15,470 nt of DNA from JAFIHK01 sp041441455 (GCA_041441455.1 JASDTB010000065.1:1-15470), one strand, 5' to 3'. Shown: positions 6,845-14,983, numbered from the stretch's first letter. Translations and numbers: made by a program. The notes: generated by a model not told the origin, from the letters alone.

Positions 6845-7582
6845 ATGAAAAGATTTATTACAATATTGATGTTTCTGAGTATTTGTTTCCCAGTTATGGC
6901 TCAAAATGAAAAGAAGGAGGTCAGGAAAGGGAATAACCTTTACGAAAAGGGAGATTTTCAGAATTCTGAGATATTTTACAGAAAGGCTTTGGATAAATCT
7001 CCAAACTCTGTGAATGCTAAATATAATCTAGCGAATGCTCTTTATAAGCAAAGCAAGTCAGAAGAGGCTTTGAAGAGTATCGAAGGTGTTGCTGATTCAA
7101 CTCAAGATATTAAGCTGCGTTCGGATCTTTACCATAATTCTGGAAATTATTATTTGCAACAAAAGAAGTATTCCGAAGCTGTAGAGGCTTATAAAAATTC
7201 CTTAAGATCCAATCCTAAGGATTTAGAGACAAAGTCTAATCTCTCTTATGCTTTAAAGATGCTTAAAGATCAGCAAAATAAAGATCAGAATAAAGACCAG
7301 AACCAAGATCAGAACAAAGATCAAGATAAGAATAAGGACCAAAATAAAGACCAGAACAAGGATAAAAACAAGGATCAAGATAAGAATAAGGATCAAAATA
7401 AAGATCAGAACAAAGACCAAAATCAAGATCAAAACAAGCAAAATGAGCCTCCAAAAATCTCTCCTCAAACTGCGCAGCAAATGTTACAAGCAATGCAAAA
7501 CAAAGAGAATGAGACTCAAAATAAGGTGAAAAAAGAGAAGGCAAAACTTCTTCAAGGCAGACAAAAAGAAAAGAATTGGTAA
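6845..7582 (+). CDS. batC: BatC, secreted TPR protein with a KDQN-repeat tail
   Basis: A 245-residue protein. Residues 1-20 (MKRFITILMFLSICFPVMAQ) are a signal peptide, so it is probably periplasmic. TPR repeats fill about 22-135; NLYEKGDFQNSEIFYRKALDKSPN and the segment from 95 to 128 are clear TPR units. Residues 141-200 are an almost uninterrupted Lys/Asp/Gln/Asn tract. A conserved BatC-type end follows (ISPQTAQQMLQAMQNKENETQNKVKK). I chose ATG 6845, which begins the signal peptide; an upstream in-frame TTG at 6797 lies inside batB and would mask it. BatC is expected to scaffold the Bat complex through its TPRs. Low-complexity Gln-rich linkers are common in this family, but the regularity here is striking (see the repeat entry). 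Confidence 0.87.
   Translation: MKRFITILMFLSICFPVMAQNEKKEVRKGNNLYEKGDFQNSEIFYRKALDKSPNSVNAKYNLANALYKQSKSEEALKSIEGVADSTQDIKLRSDLYHNSGNYYLQQKKYSEAVEAYKNSLRSNPKDLETKSNLSYALKMLKDQQNKDQNKDQNQDQNKDQDKNKDQNKDQNKDKNKDQDKNKDQNKDQNKDQNQDQNKQNEPPKISPQTAQQMLQAMQNKENETQNKVKKEKAKLLQGRQKEKNW
7265..7444 (+). repeat. Low-complexity KDQN-coding tract in batC with an 18-codon tandem repeat
   Basis: This tract encodes residues 141-200, built from variants of the four-residue unit KDQN (12 bases). A higher-order tandem repeat of 54 bases lies inside it: copy 1 at 7307-7360 and copy 2 at 7361-7414. They differ at 6 of 54 bases but only 1 of 18 residues (Gln156 versus Lys174). Unit sizes are multiples of three, so length changes would keep the frame. 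Confidence 0.9.
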
Positions 7583-7594
7583 AATAGAAGAAAT

Positions 7595-9394
7595 ATGAGA
7601 AGGACAGGTATCAGAATAATCTTGCTGGGTTTCATGATATTAATGGGAGTGCAAGGATTTGCTCAAACATTTACCGTGGATGTACCTAAAGTTGTATCTA
7701 TGGGAGAAACATTCAGGCTTGTATTCAGTGCAGATGGTGAACCAACAGCCCCACCCACGTTTCCAAATTTGAATAGCTTTGATGTTTTGGCAGGCCCAAC
7801 TTCATCGACAATGAGTAGTACTCAAATTATCAATGGAAAGACTACTCAATCATTTCAAGTAAGCTACACTTATGTTTTAGAGGCAAAGACACCTGGAAGA
7901 TATACAATCAACCCAGCTACAGCTGTAATAAAAGGGAAGACATGCACAACGCCATCTATCACTATCGAGGTAATAAAAGGAGATGATAACTCTAAAAGTT
8001 CTGAAAAGGCTGCTACTTCTCAGAATGTCTCATCCAATGACATTTTTATGCGAATGAGTATTAGCAAAAGTCGTGTCTTTAAAGGAGAACATTTAATAGC
8101 AACATTAAAACTCTACACTAAAGTTCCTATCGCTGGTTTCGAAGATGTTAAGTTTCCCACTTTTAATGGCTTTTGGAGTCAGGAGATTGATACTCCTCAA
8201 AGTATAGAATTTCAAAGAGAGAGCGTCGACGGGAAGATCTATAATTCGGCATTAATCAGGAGATATATGCTTATCCCACAGCAAACTGGCCCTATTACAA
8301 TTGATGCTTCGGAGATGATTTGTCAAGTACAAGTTAAGTCTGCCTCCAGAGGTCAATCTGTATTTGATGACTTTTTTGATTCCTATCAAACTGTTCGCAA
8401 AAGACTTACTGCGCCTGCGCAAAGGATTGTTGTTGATCCTCTTCCAGCAGGTGCGCCACAATCCTTTACAGGAGCAGTTGGTGATTTTAGCATGACTGCT
8501 AAATTGAATAAAGACTCTGTAAATGCGAATGAGGCTGTTTCTATGATAATTACAGTTAGTGGTACCGGAAATATCAATCTTGTGGAAGCTCCAAAATTCA
8601 CTCTTCCTGCCGAATTTGAGGCGTATGATGTGAAGATAACTGATAACAGCCGAAATTCAGGAAAGGGAATATCTGGTAGCAAACAGTATGAATATCCTTT
8701 TATCCCAAGAAAACAGGGCGAATATAAATTGCCTTCTGTTGAGTTCTCTTATTTTGATATTTCAAAAAAACGCTATGTAACAATCTCATCGGGGGAGGTC
8801 GTTTTGAAAGTTGGAAAAGATGTTGGCGGCGGAGCCCAGATTCAAGGGTTGCCTGCATCTGTTAATAAGCAAGCTGTTAGAAGTTTGAATGAAGATATTC
8901 GATATATAGTGACTGGAAATTCTGGTCTTTCAAGAGGAAATCAGTTCTTTTTTGGATCTATTTGGTACTTTCTAATTCTGCTCTTAATTCTTAGTGGCTC
9001 ACTCTTCGCTGATAAATTTTTGGCAAAACATATTGAACGAAGCAAGGATGTTGCTGGAATTAAAAATAAACGAGCGTTGAAGGTTGCTAAAGCAAGACTT
9101 AAAAAAGCAGAACTGCTACTTGGAGAGAAACGCTATTCAGATTTTTATGAAGAGCTTCACAGAGCTATCCTTGGATACTGTTCAGATAAACTTGCGTTAC
9201 AGATGGCAGATATGAGTAAAGAGAATATCAAGTTGGCATTAGTAGCTAGAGGAATCAATGAGTCAAGTATTGATGAGCTTGTATCAATTATTGATTCATG
9301 TGAATTTGCAAGATATGCTCCAGATCCAGGTAATGGTGAGATGCAGAAAAATTATGACAGGGCGATTGCTCTGATTTCTAGTCTTGAAGTGTAA
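7595..9394 (+). CDS. batD: BatD, oxygen-tolerance family membrane protein
   Basis: A 599-residue protein of normal BatD length. A signal peptide (about 1-24, ending GFAQ) leads into a long beta-rich periplasmic region of Ig-like character (about 25-445). This has typical BatD phrases such as SYTYVLEAKTPGRYTI and GTGNINLVEAPKFTLP. One membrane helix at about 456-473 (IWYFLILLLILSGSLF) follows, then a basic, helical cytoplasmic domain (about 480-599). BatD is thought to span the inner membrane and connect the periplasmic TPR partners with the cytoplasmic MoxR side; this is inferred from topology. The ATG at 7595 is 12 bases after the batC stop and opens directly on the signal peptide. The gene looks intact. 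Confidence 0.9.
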   Translation: MRRTGIRIILLGFMILMGVQGFAQTFTVDVPKVVSMGETFRLVFSADGEPTAPPTFPNLNSFDVLAGPTSSTMSSTQIINGKTTQSFQVSYTYVLEAKTPGRYTINPATAVIKGKTCTTPSITIEVIKGDDNSKSSEKAATSQNVSSNDIFMRMSISKSRVFKGEHLIATLKLYTKVPIAGFEDVKFPTFNGFWSQEIDTPQSIEFQRESVDGKIYNSALIRRYMLIPQQTGPITIDASEMICQVQVKSASRGQSVFDDFFDSYQTVRKRLTAPAQRIVVDPLPAGAPQSFTGAVGDFSMTAKLNKDSVNANEAVSMIITVSGTGNINLVEAPKFTLPAEFEAYDVKITDNSRNSGKGISGSKQYEYPFIPRKQGEYKLPSVEFSYFDISKKRYVTISSGEVVLKVGKDVGGGAQIQGLPASVNKQAVRSLNEDIRYIVTGNSGLSRGNQFFFGSIWYFLILLLILSGSLFADKFLAKHIERSKDVAGIKNKRALKVAKARLKKAELLLGEKRYSDFYEELHRAILGYCSDKLALQMADMSKENIKLALVARGINESSIDELVSIIDSCEFARYAPDPGNGEMQKNYDRAIALISSLEV

Positions 9395-9410
9395 TAACTT
9401 AAGAAGTATA

Positions 9411-9451
9411 ATCTATTTAATTTGAAGATGTTTAATCTAATTAATTCGAAG
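9411..9451 (+). repeat. Tandem duplication of the batE initiation region
   Basis: The 17-base sequence ATCTATTTAATTTGAAG (9411-9427) is repeated at 9435-9451 with two mismatches, a period of 24 bases. Each copy is followed by an in-frame ATG: 9428 directly after copy 1, and 9455 three bases after copy 2. This gives batE two candidate starts nine codons apart. Confidence 0.75.
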
Positions 9452-9454
9452 GTC

Positions 9455-10246
9455 ATGAATAAAATTATATCGCAATATAACAGACAAAGCTTCTTATCAA
9501 TAATTTGTGCGTCTCTCTTATTACTTGTATCGATTAGTGCAGGAGCTTCCTCTGCTAAAGATATGTGGAAATCTGCACAAGAGAGTTACACCCAAGGACG
9601 TTTCGAAGATGCACTAAAAACCTATAATGAAATAGAGAAGAGTGGTTATGTTTCGTGGCAATTATTTTACAATCTAGGTAATACCTATTTTAAATTAAAA
9701 GATAATGCAAGGGCTATTTTGTACTATGAAAGGGCTCTTAAACTTAATCCTGCGGGAGAAGATATAAAGAGCAACCTTGAGCTTGTTCGAGAATTTTCGA
9801 TAGATAAAATTGATGCTGTTCCTGAGTTCATCATTTACACTTGGATTAAGAGCCTTAATTACTCCTTTTCATCGGATACTTGGAGCATGATGTCTATAAT
9901 TTTTTTACTATTTATAGTATTATTAATTCTTTACTATAGATATGGTCATAGAAGAGGATTTCGAAAACTCGCTTTCTTATCATCGATTTTCTTTGCACTA
10001 CTGCTTCTTTTCTCTATCTCTTTTGCATGGAGCCAAAAACATAGTTTTAACCAACGCGACGCTGCTATTGTGATAAATCCAGTAGTCTCAGTAAAGAGTA
10101 CACCAGACATGTCTGGCAAGGACCTCTTCATCTTGCACGAAGGTGCAAAAGTTTTGATTAAAGAGGAGGTAGGGCAGTGGAGACGCATCGAAATAGCTGA
10201 CGGCAGACAAGGATGGCTCTCGTCTCTAGACGCCGAAATCATCTAA
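9455..10246 (+). CDS. batE: BatE, TPR and SH3-like domain membrane protein
   Basis: A 263-residue protein from ATG 9455. An N-terminal hydrophobic segment (about 12-31, followed by SAGASSA) looks like a signal peptide. Two TPR units lie at about 35-102 (ESYTQGRFEDALKTYNEIEK and NLGNTYFKLKDNARAILYYERALKLNP). Two membrane helices follow at about 142-162 and 171-192, and then a C-terminal bacterial SH3-like domain (about 203-262) with VSVKSTPDMS, GAKVLIKEEVGQW and DGRQGWL. This is the standard BatE architecture. An ATG at 9428 would add nine residues; I prefer 9455 because it gives a shorter, more usual signal-peptide n-region. It is the last Bat gene and ends in tandem stops TAATAG (10244-10249), 38 bases before the convergent M28 stop, with no clear terminator between. 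Confidence 0.88.
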   Translation: MNKIISQYNRQSFLSIICASLLLLVSISAGASSAKDMWKSAQESYTQGRFEDALKTYNEIEKSGYVSWQLFYNLGNTYFKLKDNARAILYYERALKLNPAGEDIKSNLELVREFSIDKIDAVPEFIIYTWIKSLNYSFSSDTWSMMSIIFLLFIVLLILYYRYGHRRGFRKLAFLSSIFFALLLLFSISFAWSQKHSFNQRDAAIVINPVVSVKSTPDMSGKDLFILHEGAKVLIKEEVGQWRRIEIADGRQGWLSSLDAEII

Positions 10247-10284
10247 TAGCGTTGCTCGATAGTTTCAATTGTAATCTGACAAAT

Positions 10285-11865
10285 TTACTCTTTGTACAGA
10301 CCTTTGCGTGAAAGAAGGTGATCGAGATTCGCTAGCCCCCATAGAACAACAGCGTGAACAACAGCTGTGTGCTCTTGATATTCAGGGATGCTCATGTTGT
10401 ATGTATCTCTCTCTGTATGCCAAATTTCATAATAGTTGAAATCATACCCTTTAGGGTCAGCAGTATTGAAGCTTATTGTAGGCACACCATTGATAGCAAA
10501 ATAGGCGTGGTCTGAACCACCAGCATCTTTTGGTCTAGGTCTTGGCTCTCCCTGTCTTTTAATCACCTTGAATGGAAAGTCTGAATTAATAGAGTTGAGA
10601 GGTTCACAAACTTTCATAAAATCTTCGTACATCGCTTCAGGCACTGTCACACTTGTTGGCACAGTCGGACCTCCATCTCGATTTATGTAGTTTGAAACCT
10701 TAGCAAGTTTATCCATATTGGTGTTGACCCAATACTTTGATCCCCATAAACCAAACTCTTCACCTGCCCACAAACAGAATACAATGCTCCTTTTTGGCTT
10801 TCCTCCCGCTTGCATAATCAGTCTTGCCGCTTCCATATTTGGAGTCACTCCCGATCCATCGTCAACACCACCTGTTGCTACATCAAAGGCATCAAGGTGT
10901 CCTCCTGTCATTACATACTCATCGGGGAATTCAGTTCCGCGAATAATGCCAATAACATTATGATATTTAACTGGTCCTGGTTTAAAGTGATTTCTGATAT
11001 CAAATTCGAGTTGAAAATATTCTCTCTCCTTGACCTTTTGAAGAATGATATTAAATTGTTTCTCGTCAAGTTTAATATCTGGACAAGTAGGCAGAGTTTC
11101 GAAAGTCATGAACTCAATATTTTTTCTGTCGTATAGGGCGCGAATTGGAACAGTTGTAGATTGAATAGTTCCTAAGATTCCAGCATCTCTCATCTCCTTG
11201 TAAAAGAGGGCAGGTGCATCTTTTAATTGTTTAAGTGGAATTGGGTTCACACCTTTTCTCTCGCGATTAATTCTAGAAACAGAATCGTTATATCTACTAA
11301 TAGATAAGTTTTCTGCGATTATTTGAGAGCGCAAAGTGTCTGCATACTCAGAATAGTCAATTGGCCACCCTTCACTTTCGCCAGTGATTAATACCCAAGC
11401 CCCTTTTAGTTTTCCCTTCATGCGATCAAACTCGGCTCTAGTCTTAGGTTCCATAACAACATGACCTCTTTGGACTCCTTTGGTTCCTGATGTATATGAA
11501 GGAGTTGCAAAATGGAGAACAAATCCATCGTGACTCAACATCCTACCAAACCATGGACCTCTATTAAAACCGACCGGCAACTCTCCAACCTCTTGATAAA
11601 TTACCTCTAATCCCCATTTTTTGAATTGATCTGCACACCAAAGTGCCGCATTTTCATATGCGTCAGAACCTAATAACCTTCCTCCGAATCTATTTGATAA
11701 AACATCTAAGTGCTTCATTGCTTGGTTATCGGTCTTAGCAATCTTGATTATTTTATTTGCAATTGAATCACTTTGAGCGTAACTAGATGTCGAAACAGAT
11801 AACATGCAGACTAATAAGAGTGCAGTAAACATCTTGAAGGTAATGGTTTTGAAAAAAGTATTCAT
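10285..11865 (-). CDS. Secreted M28-family zinc metallopeptidase
   Basis: A 526-residue exopeptidase of family M28 (aminopeptidase/carboxypeptidase Q-like). A signal peptide of about 30 residues ends in SYAQ, indicating export to the periplasm or beyond. The catalytic core is at about 300-515 and the co-catalytic zinc set is intact: His323 in GGHLDAF, the Asp335/336 pair in DDGSG, Glu369-Glu370 in AGEEFGLWGS (general base and ligand), Asp397 in NRDGG, and His483 in WHTERD. GGSDHAYF (449-456) is another family motif. Residues of about 110-265 form an inserted region, possibly PA-like, which could restrict substrate access. It is expected to trim amino acids from peptides; the exact specificity cannot be read. 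It is convergent with batE and divergent from the permease gene. Confidence 0.9.
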   Translation of the reverse strand: MNTFFKTITFKMFTALLLVCMLSVSTSSYAQSDSIANKIIKIAKTDNQAMKHLDVLSNRFGGRLLGSDAYENAALWCADQFKKWGLEVIYQEVGELPVGFNRGPWFGRMLSHDGFVLHFATPSYTSGTKGVQRGHVVMEPKTRAEFDRMKGKLKGAWVLITGESEGWPIDYSEYADTLRSQIIAENLSISRYNDSVSRINRERKGVNPIPLKQLKDAPALFYKEMRDAGILGTIQSTTVPIRALYDRKNIEFMTFETLPTCPDIKLDEKQFNIILQKVKEREYFQLEFDIRNHFKPGPVKYHNVIGIIRGTEFPDEYVMTGGHLDAFDVATGGVDDGSGVTPNMEAARLIMQAGGKPKRSIVFCLWAGEEFGLWGSKYWVNTNMDKLAKVSNYINRDGGPTVPTSVTVPEAMYEDFMKVCEPLNSINSDFPFKVIKRQGEPRPRPKDAGGSDHAYFAINGVPTISFNTADPKGYDFNYYEIWHTERDTYNMSIPEYQEHTAVVHAVVLWGLANLDHLLSRKGLYKE

Positions 11866-11887
11866 ATGAGTTTTGAGGTTTTAAGTA

Positions 11888-11900
11888 TTCTAAATTAGAA
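11888..11900. repeat. Short inverted repeat upstream of the M28 gene
   Basis: TTCTAA-A-TTAGAA is a 6-bp inverted repeat around a single A. It lies between the candidate M28 promoter (11936-11943) and its ATG (11865), so it would fall in the 5' leader. It may be an operator or chance in A/T-rich DNA. Confidence 0.3.
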
Positions 11901-11935
11901 CTCAGAAACAGTATTTTGTTTAGTGGTGAATCATA

Positions 11936-11943
11936 CAAATTTA
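11936..11943 (-). promoter_or_regulatory. Candidate -7 box for the M28 peptidase gene
   Basis: CAAATTTA on the plus strand reads TAAATTTG on the minus strand, an exact TAnnTTTG match. The predicted start is near 11929, giving a leader of about 64 bases. No clear -33 element is seen. Confidence 0.45.
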
Positions 11944-11965
11944 TAAATATCCCACTATCTTTTTA

Positions 11966-11973
11966 TAATTTTG
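11966..11973 (+). promoter_or_regulatory. Candidate -7 box for the YfcC-family permease gene
   Basis: TAATTTTG is an exact TAnnTTTG match, with a predicted transcript start near 11980 and a leader of about 15 bases to ATG 11995. It covers a TTG at 11971 that is in frame with the gene, which argues against that TTG being the true start. The -33 region is not convincing. Confidence 0.45.
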
Positions 11974-11994
11974 GGCAAAAATAAATTAACCAAA

Positions 11995-13587
11995 ATGAAG
12001 AAATTTAAAATACCACACACGTTCGTAATAATATTTTCTTTGATAGTTATAAGTGCAATTGTAACAATCTTTGTTCCTGGAGGAGAGTATGTAAAATCGA
12101 CTGTTGTGGATAATGGAGTTGAGAAGCAAGTTGTTGAGTTTAGATACGTTGATAATCAGATGCAGTCGTGGCAAGTATTAACTGCGTTTTATAAAGGATT
12201 CACAAGGCAATCTGGGATTATCGTCTTTATTTTGGTAATTGGAGCTGCTTTTTGGGTTGTTAATTCTTGCAAAGCAATTGATGCCGGTATATTTTCTTTC
12301 TTGAGGTTTACCTCTAAACTTGAGAGACTTTCACTGATAAAAAAGATAGGTGTAAATAATATTGTTTTAGTATTAATTATGTTGATGTTTAGTCTTTTTG
12401 GAGCAATCTTTGGGATGAGTGAAGAGACTATTGCATTTACAGTTTTACTAATACCTCTTGCAATATCTATGGGTTACGACTCTATTGTAGGAGTCTCATT
12501 GGTTTATGTTGCTGCCCATGTAGGGTTTTCTGGTGCAATCCTCAATCCTTTCACAATTGGAATAGCGCAAAACATTGCAGGTCTACCTATGTTTTCGGGT
12601 ATTGAATACAGATTTTTTTGTTGGATAGTTCTAAACCTTATCATGATTACTTTTGTATTGCTTTATGCACGAAAAGTGAAAAGAGACCCATCGAAGTCTC
12701 CAGTATATCATGAGGATGCGTTCTGGAGAGAGCAAAGAGGTGAGCAAGAGGAGAAAATTGAGTACTTCACAACAAAAAGCACCTGGGTTAGTTATGGAAT
12801 AGCCTTGATAACTTTGACTTTGTTCTCATTTTTCTATGCGCATAGCCAAATTAAAATAGGAAATAGCATTACCGATGTTCCTTTTTTGATTCCAATCATA
12901 ACTGCAACCTTTGCTATAAGTGGATACTTTGCTGCGCGTAAATCAATGCACTTCTATGTATTAAACTTACTCTTTTATACAATTATTTTCCTTGTAGTAG
13001 GTGTAATGGGCTATGGATGGTATGTTGGGGAGATATCTGGTCTATTTTTAGCGATGGCGTTACTAAGTGGAATTGCCGCTGGCTATAGCGCTGACGAGAT
13101 TGTTAAAAAGCTTACCGAAGGTGCAAAAGATATTTTATCAGCTGCTTTGGTGGTCGGATTGGCTGCAGGAATAATTGTTATTCTCGAAGAGGGAAAAGTA
13201 ATTGATACAATTCTTCACTCTATGGCCTCAGCTATGAATGACGCTGGTAAAATCAGCTCTCTAGGATTGATGTACGGAATACAGACTTTGATTAACATTG
13301 TAATTCCATCGGCGAGTGCGAAAGCAGCAATCACAATGCCTATTATGGCTCCATTTTCTGATTTGATAGGAGTCTCACGACAAGCTACAGTAATGGCATT
13401 CCAATTTGGAGATGGTTTTACAAATATGATAACCCCAACTTCGGGAGTTTTAATTGCTGTCTTAGGTATAGCAAGAATCCCGTACAACAAGTGGTTCAAA
13501 TGGGTTTTGCCATTTATTCTCCTACTGATTGTAACGGGATTTATATTGCTACTACCTACAGTCTTGCTAAAGCTTAACGGTTTTTAG
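11995..13587 (+). CDS. YfcC/DcuC-family membrane permease
   Basis: A 530-residue polytopic inner-membrane transporter of the YfcC/C4-dicarboxylate anaerobic carrier family. The opening KIPHTFVIIFSLIVISAIVT followed by FVPGGEY (26-32) is a family hallmark. So are LLIPLAISMGYDSIVGVSLV (151-170), AHVGFSGAILNPFTIGIAQ (174-192), IPSASAKAAITMPIMAP (437-453) and FGDGFTNMITPTSG (471-484). A charged cytoplasmic loop lies at about 225-262. Substrates of this family include amino acids, peptides and dicarboxylates; none can be assigned here. At 530 residues it is somewhat longer than the usual 460-510, with extra hydrophobic sequence around 295-345. Pairing with a divergent secreted peptidase suggests amino-acid or dipeptide uptake, as inference. 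Start at ATG 11995; the 3' end overlaps the S41 gene by 14 bases. Confidence 0.88.
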   Translation: MKKFKIPHTFVIIFSLIVISAIVTIFVPGGEYVKSTVVDNGVEKQVVEFRYVDNQMQSWQVLTAFYKGFTRQSGIIVFILVIGAAFWVVNSCKAIDAGIFSFLRFTSKLERLSLIKKIGVNNIVLVLIMLMFSLFGAIFGMSEETIAFTVLLIPLAISMGYDSIVGVSLVYVAAHVGFSGAILNPFTIGIAQNIAGLPMFSGIEYRFFCWIVLNLIMITFVLLYARKVKRDPSKSPVYHEDAFWREQRGEQEEKIEYFTTKSTWVSYGIALITLTLFSFFYAHSQIKIGNSITDVPFLIPIITATFAISGYFAARKSMHFYVLNLLFYTIIFLVVGVMGYGWYVGEISGLFLAMALLSGIAAGYSADEIVKKLTEGAKDILSAALVVGLAAGIIVILEEGKVIDTILHSMASAMNDAGKISSLGLMYGIQTLINIVIPSASAKAAITMPIMAPFSDLIGVSRQATVMAFQFGDGFTNMITPTSGVLIAVLGIARIPYNKWFKWVLPFILLLIVTGFILLLPTVLLKLNGF

Positions 13588-14935
13588 GTTTGTCGAATAG
13601 ATAACCATAACCTTTGCTCATCTCTTTAGTTTGAAACTGTTTGCCAGTTGATGATTTGACTGCAAATGGTGCAGCTGCTGGAAGCGGAGGGAATTGTCCG
13701 GTAGCCAAATAAGTAAGAGCAGCTTTTATATAGTCTTCATTTACACCAAAATCGTGATAAAGATCGTCTGGACGTGAATTAGTTGGAATAAGTCCATTTT
13801 CGAATTCACCAAAACCAATCTTATTTACAGTGTAAAAGCTAATTGGAAGCATAACGAAATCTGGACTATCGTAGTCGTCTTGTGGATAAGGAATTACGTA
13901 CATTCCATTGGGCTTGCCATATGTTGTTCTTCCGATTTGTATTACCTGCATAAGTGGATTAAGGCCATTAATGATGCCTTCACTAGCAGAAGCAGTTGCG
14001 TCTGTTGTTAAAACGATTAGCTTTTTAAGATTAAGCGACTGAGCGGTTCTTTTGATATACATAATTGTTTTAGGATCGTTATCCCAAGAACTATATCTAT
14101 CATTATGACGCTTTTTGCTGAAAAGTTCACCTTCTGCACTTGCCGGAGCGATAAAGTTTGCAAGAGAGTGCATAACATCTCCGTCACCACCACCATTATA
14201 ACGTAAATCTAAAATCAATGCTTCAATATTTGCTGCCTTTAAAGTTGACATTGCATTTGTGATATCTGATTGAAGGTTTTCATTGAATGTTAGGTAGTTA
14301 AAATAACCTACTGGATAAGGGAGATTAGGGAAGTCAGCTTGAGTAAAAACAGTTGTAATTAGCGATGAGCGCGTATTAATAACTCTTGCTGTAGCATTAA
14401 ATATTTGAGGTGTGTTGTTTAAGTCTCTGAAAGTAAAGCTATTTGTTCTTTGACTTAAAACTTGATTAATAGTATTATTATTAATAAGCGTTTCAACAGT
14501 CACACCATTTAAGTGAGTTAGAGTCCAACCTCTTTTAACACCTTTTTCACTCATAGGAGAGTTAGGATGCACATATCTGACCTTAATACTATAATCTTGG
14601 TAGTAATCAACTGGCTGATCAAGAGACATACCATAAGATTCATAAACACCAGTCTCCATCTCAGTAAACTCTTCGCCTGTCATCATCCATGACCATCTAT
14701 CTTTTTGAACAAGAAGTGATTCAAAGAATTGGAAATTGTCTTGCGATCCACTGAAATTTACATTTTTAGGAACATCTTTATACCAATAGTAAATATCTGT
14801 CATAACATCATAGATGTACTCTTTTTCGATGTAAGATTGACTTTGTTGAGGAGCTTCATCCTTTTTACAACTGATAAGTGCAGCTGAAATTAGAAGAGCT
14901 GCCAATAATAATTTTAGTTTTGGTTTTAGAAACAT
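13574..14935 (-). CDS. S41-family (C-terminal processing type) lipoprotein protease
   Basis: A 453-residue serine protease. The signal peptide ends in lipobox LISC with Cys23. The next residues (KKDE) contain the Lys-(Asp/Glu)2 pattern that serves as a surface lipoprotein export signal in some Bacteroidota, so it may face the cell exterior. A PDZ-like region lies at about 98-180 (VHPNSPMSEKGVKRGWTLTHLNG). The S41 core follows: LDLRYNGGGDGD (242-253), nucleophile Ser316 in TASASEG, and general base Lys341 in TYGKPNG. The Ser-Lys spacing of 25 is the same as in CtpB and Prc. The Gln usually found four residues after the Lys is Met345 here. Substrates are unknown. A candidate promoter lies at 14976-14983. 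Its stop lies inside the end of the convergent permease gene. Confidence 0.88.
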   Translation of the reverse strand: MFLKPKLKLLLAALLISAALISCKKDEAPQQSQSYIEKEYIYDVMTDIYYWYKDVPKNVNFSGSQDNFQFFESLLVQKDRWSWMMTGEEFTEMETGVYESYGMSLDQPVDYYQDYSIKVRYVHPNSPMSEKGVKRGWTLTHLNGVTVETLINNNTINQVLSQRTNSFTFRDLNNTPQIFNATARVINTRSSLITTVFTQADFPNLPYPVGYFNYLTFNENLQSDITNAMSTLKAANIEALILDLRYNGGGDGDVMHSLANFIAPASAEGELFSKKRHNDRYSSWDNDPKTIMYIKRTAQSLNLKKLIVLTTDATASASEGIINGLNPLMQVIQIGRTTYGKPNGMYVIPYPQDDYDSPDFVMLPISFYTVNKIGFGEFENGLIPTNSRPDDLYHDFGVNEDYIKAALTYLATGQFPPLPAAAPFAVKSSTGKQFQTKEMSKGYGYLFDKPKNR

Positions 14936-14975
14936 ACTTTGTTCTTTATTTATTTAGGTTTAATTATCTATTAGT

Positions 14976-14983
14976 CAAAGGTA
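14976..14983 (-). promoter_or_regulatory. Candidate -7 box for the S41 protease gene
   Basis: CAAAGGTA on the plus strand reads TACCTTTG on the minus strand, an exact TAnnTTTG match. The predicted start is near 14969, about 34 bases before the ATG at 14935. It lies just downstream of the terminator of the preceding gene, which supports a separate transcript. No clear -33 element is seen. Confidence 0.45.

Noticed and set aside
7253..7544. Two long open frames antisense to batC, one of them almost all Leu/Ile/Val/Phe
   Set aside because: They are a by-product of the KDQN repeat, whose reverse complement has no stop codons. There is no start context, family match or promoter.
10247..10284. Possible bidirectional terminator between batE and the M28 gene
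   Set aside because: Only a short CAATTG palindrome is present, with no G/C-rich stem and no T-tract, so no terminator can be supported.
11971..11994. TTG start for the permease
   Set aside because: The TTG is within the candidate -7 promoter box. ATG 11995 gives the typical KKFKIPHTF start of the family.
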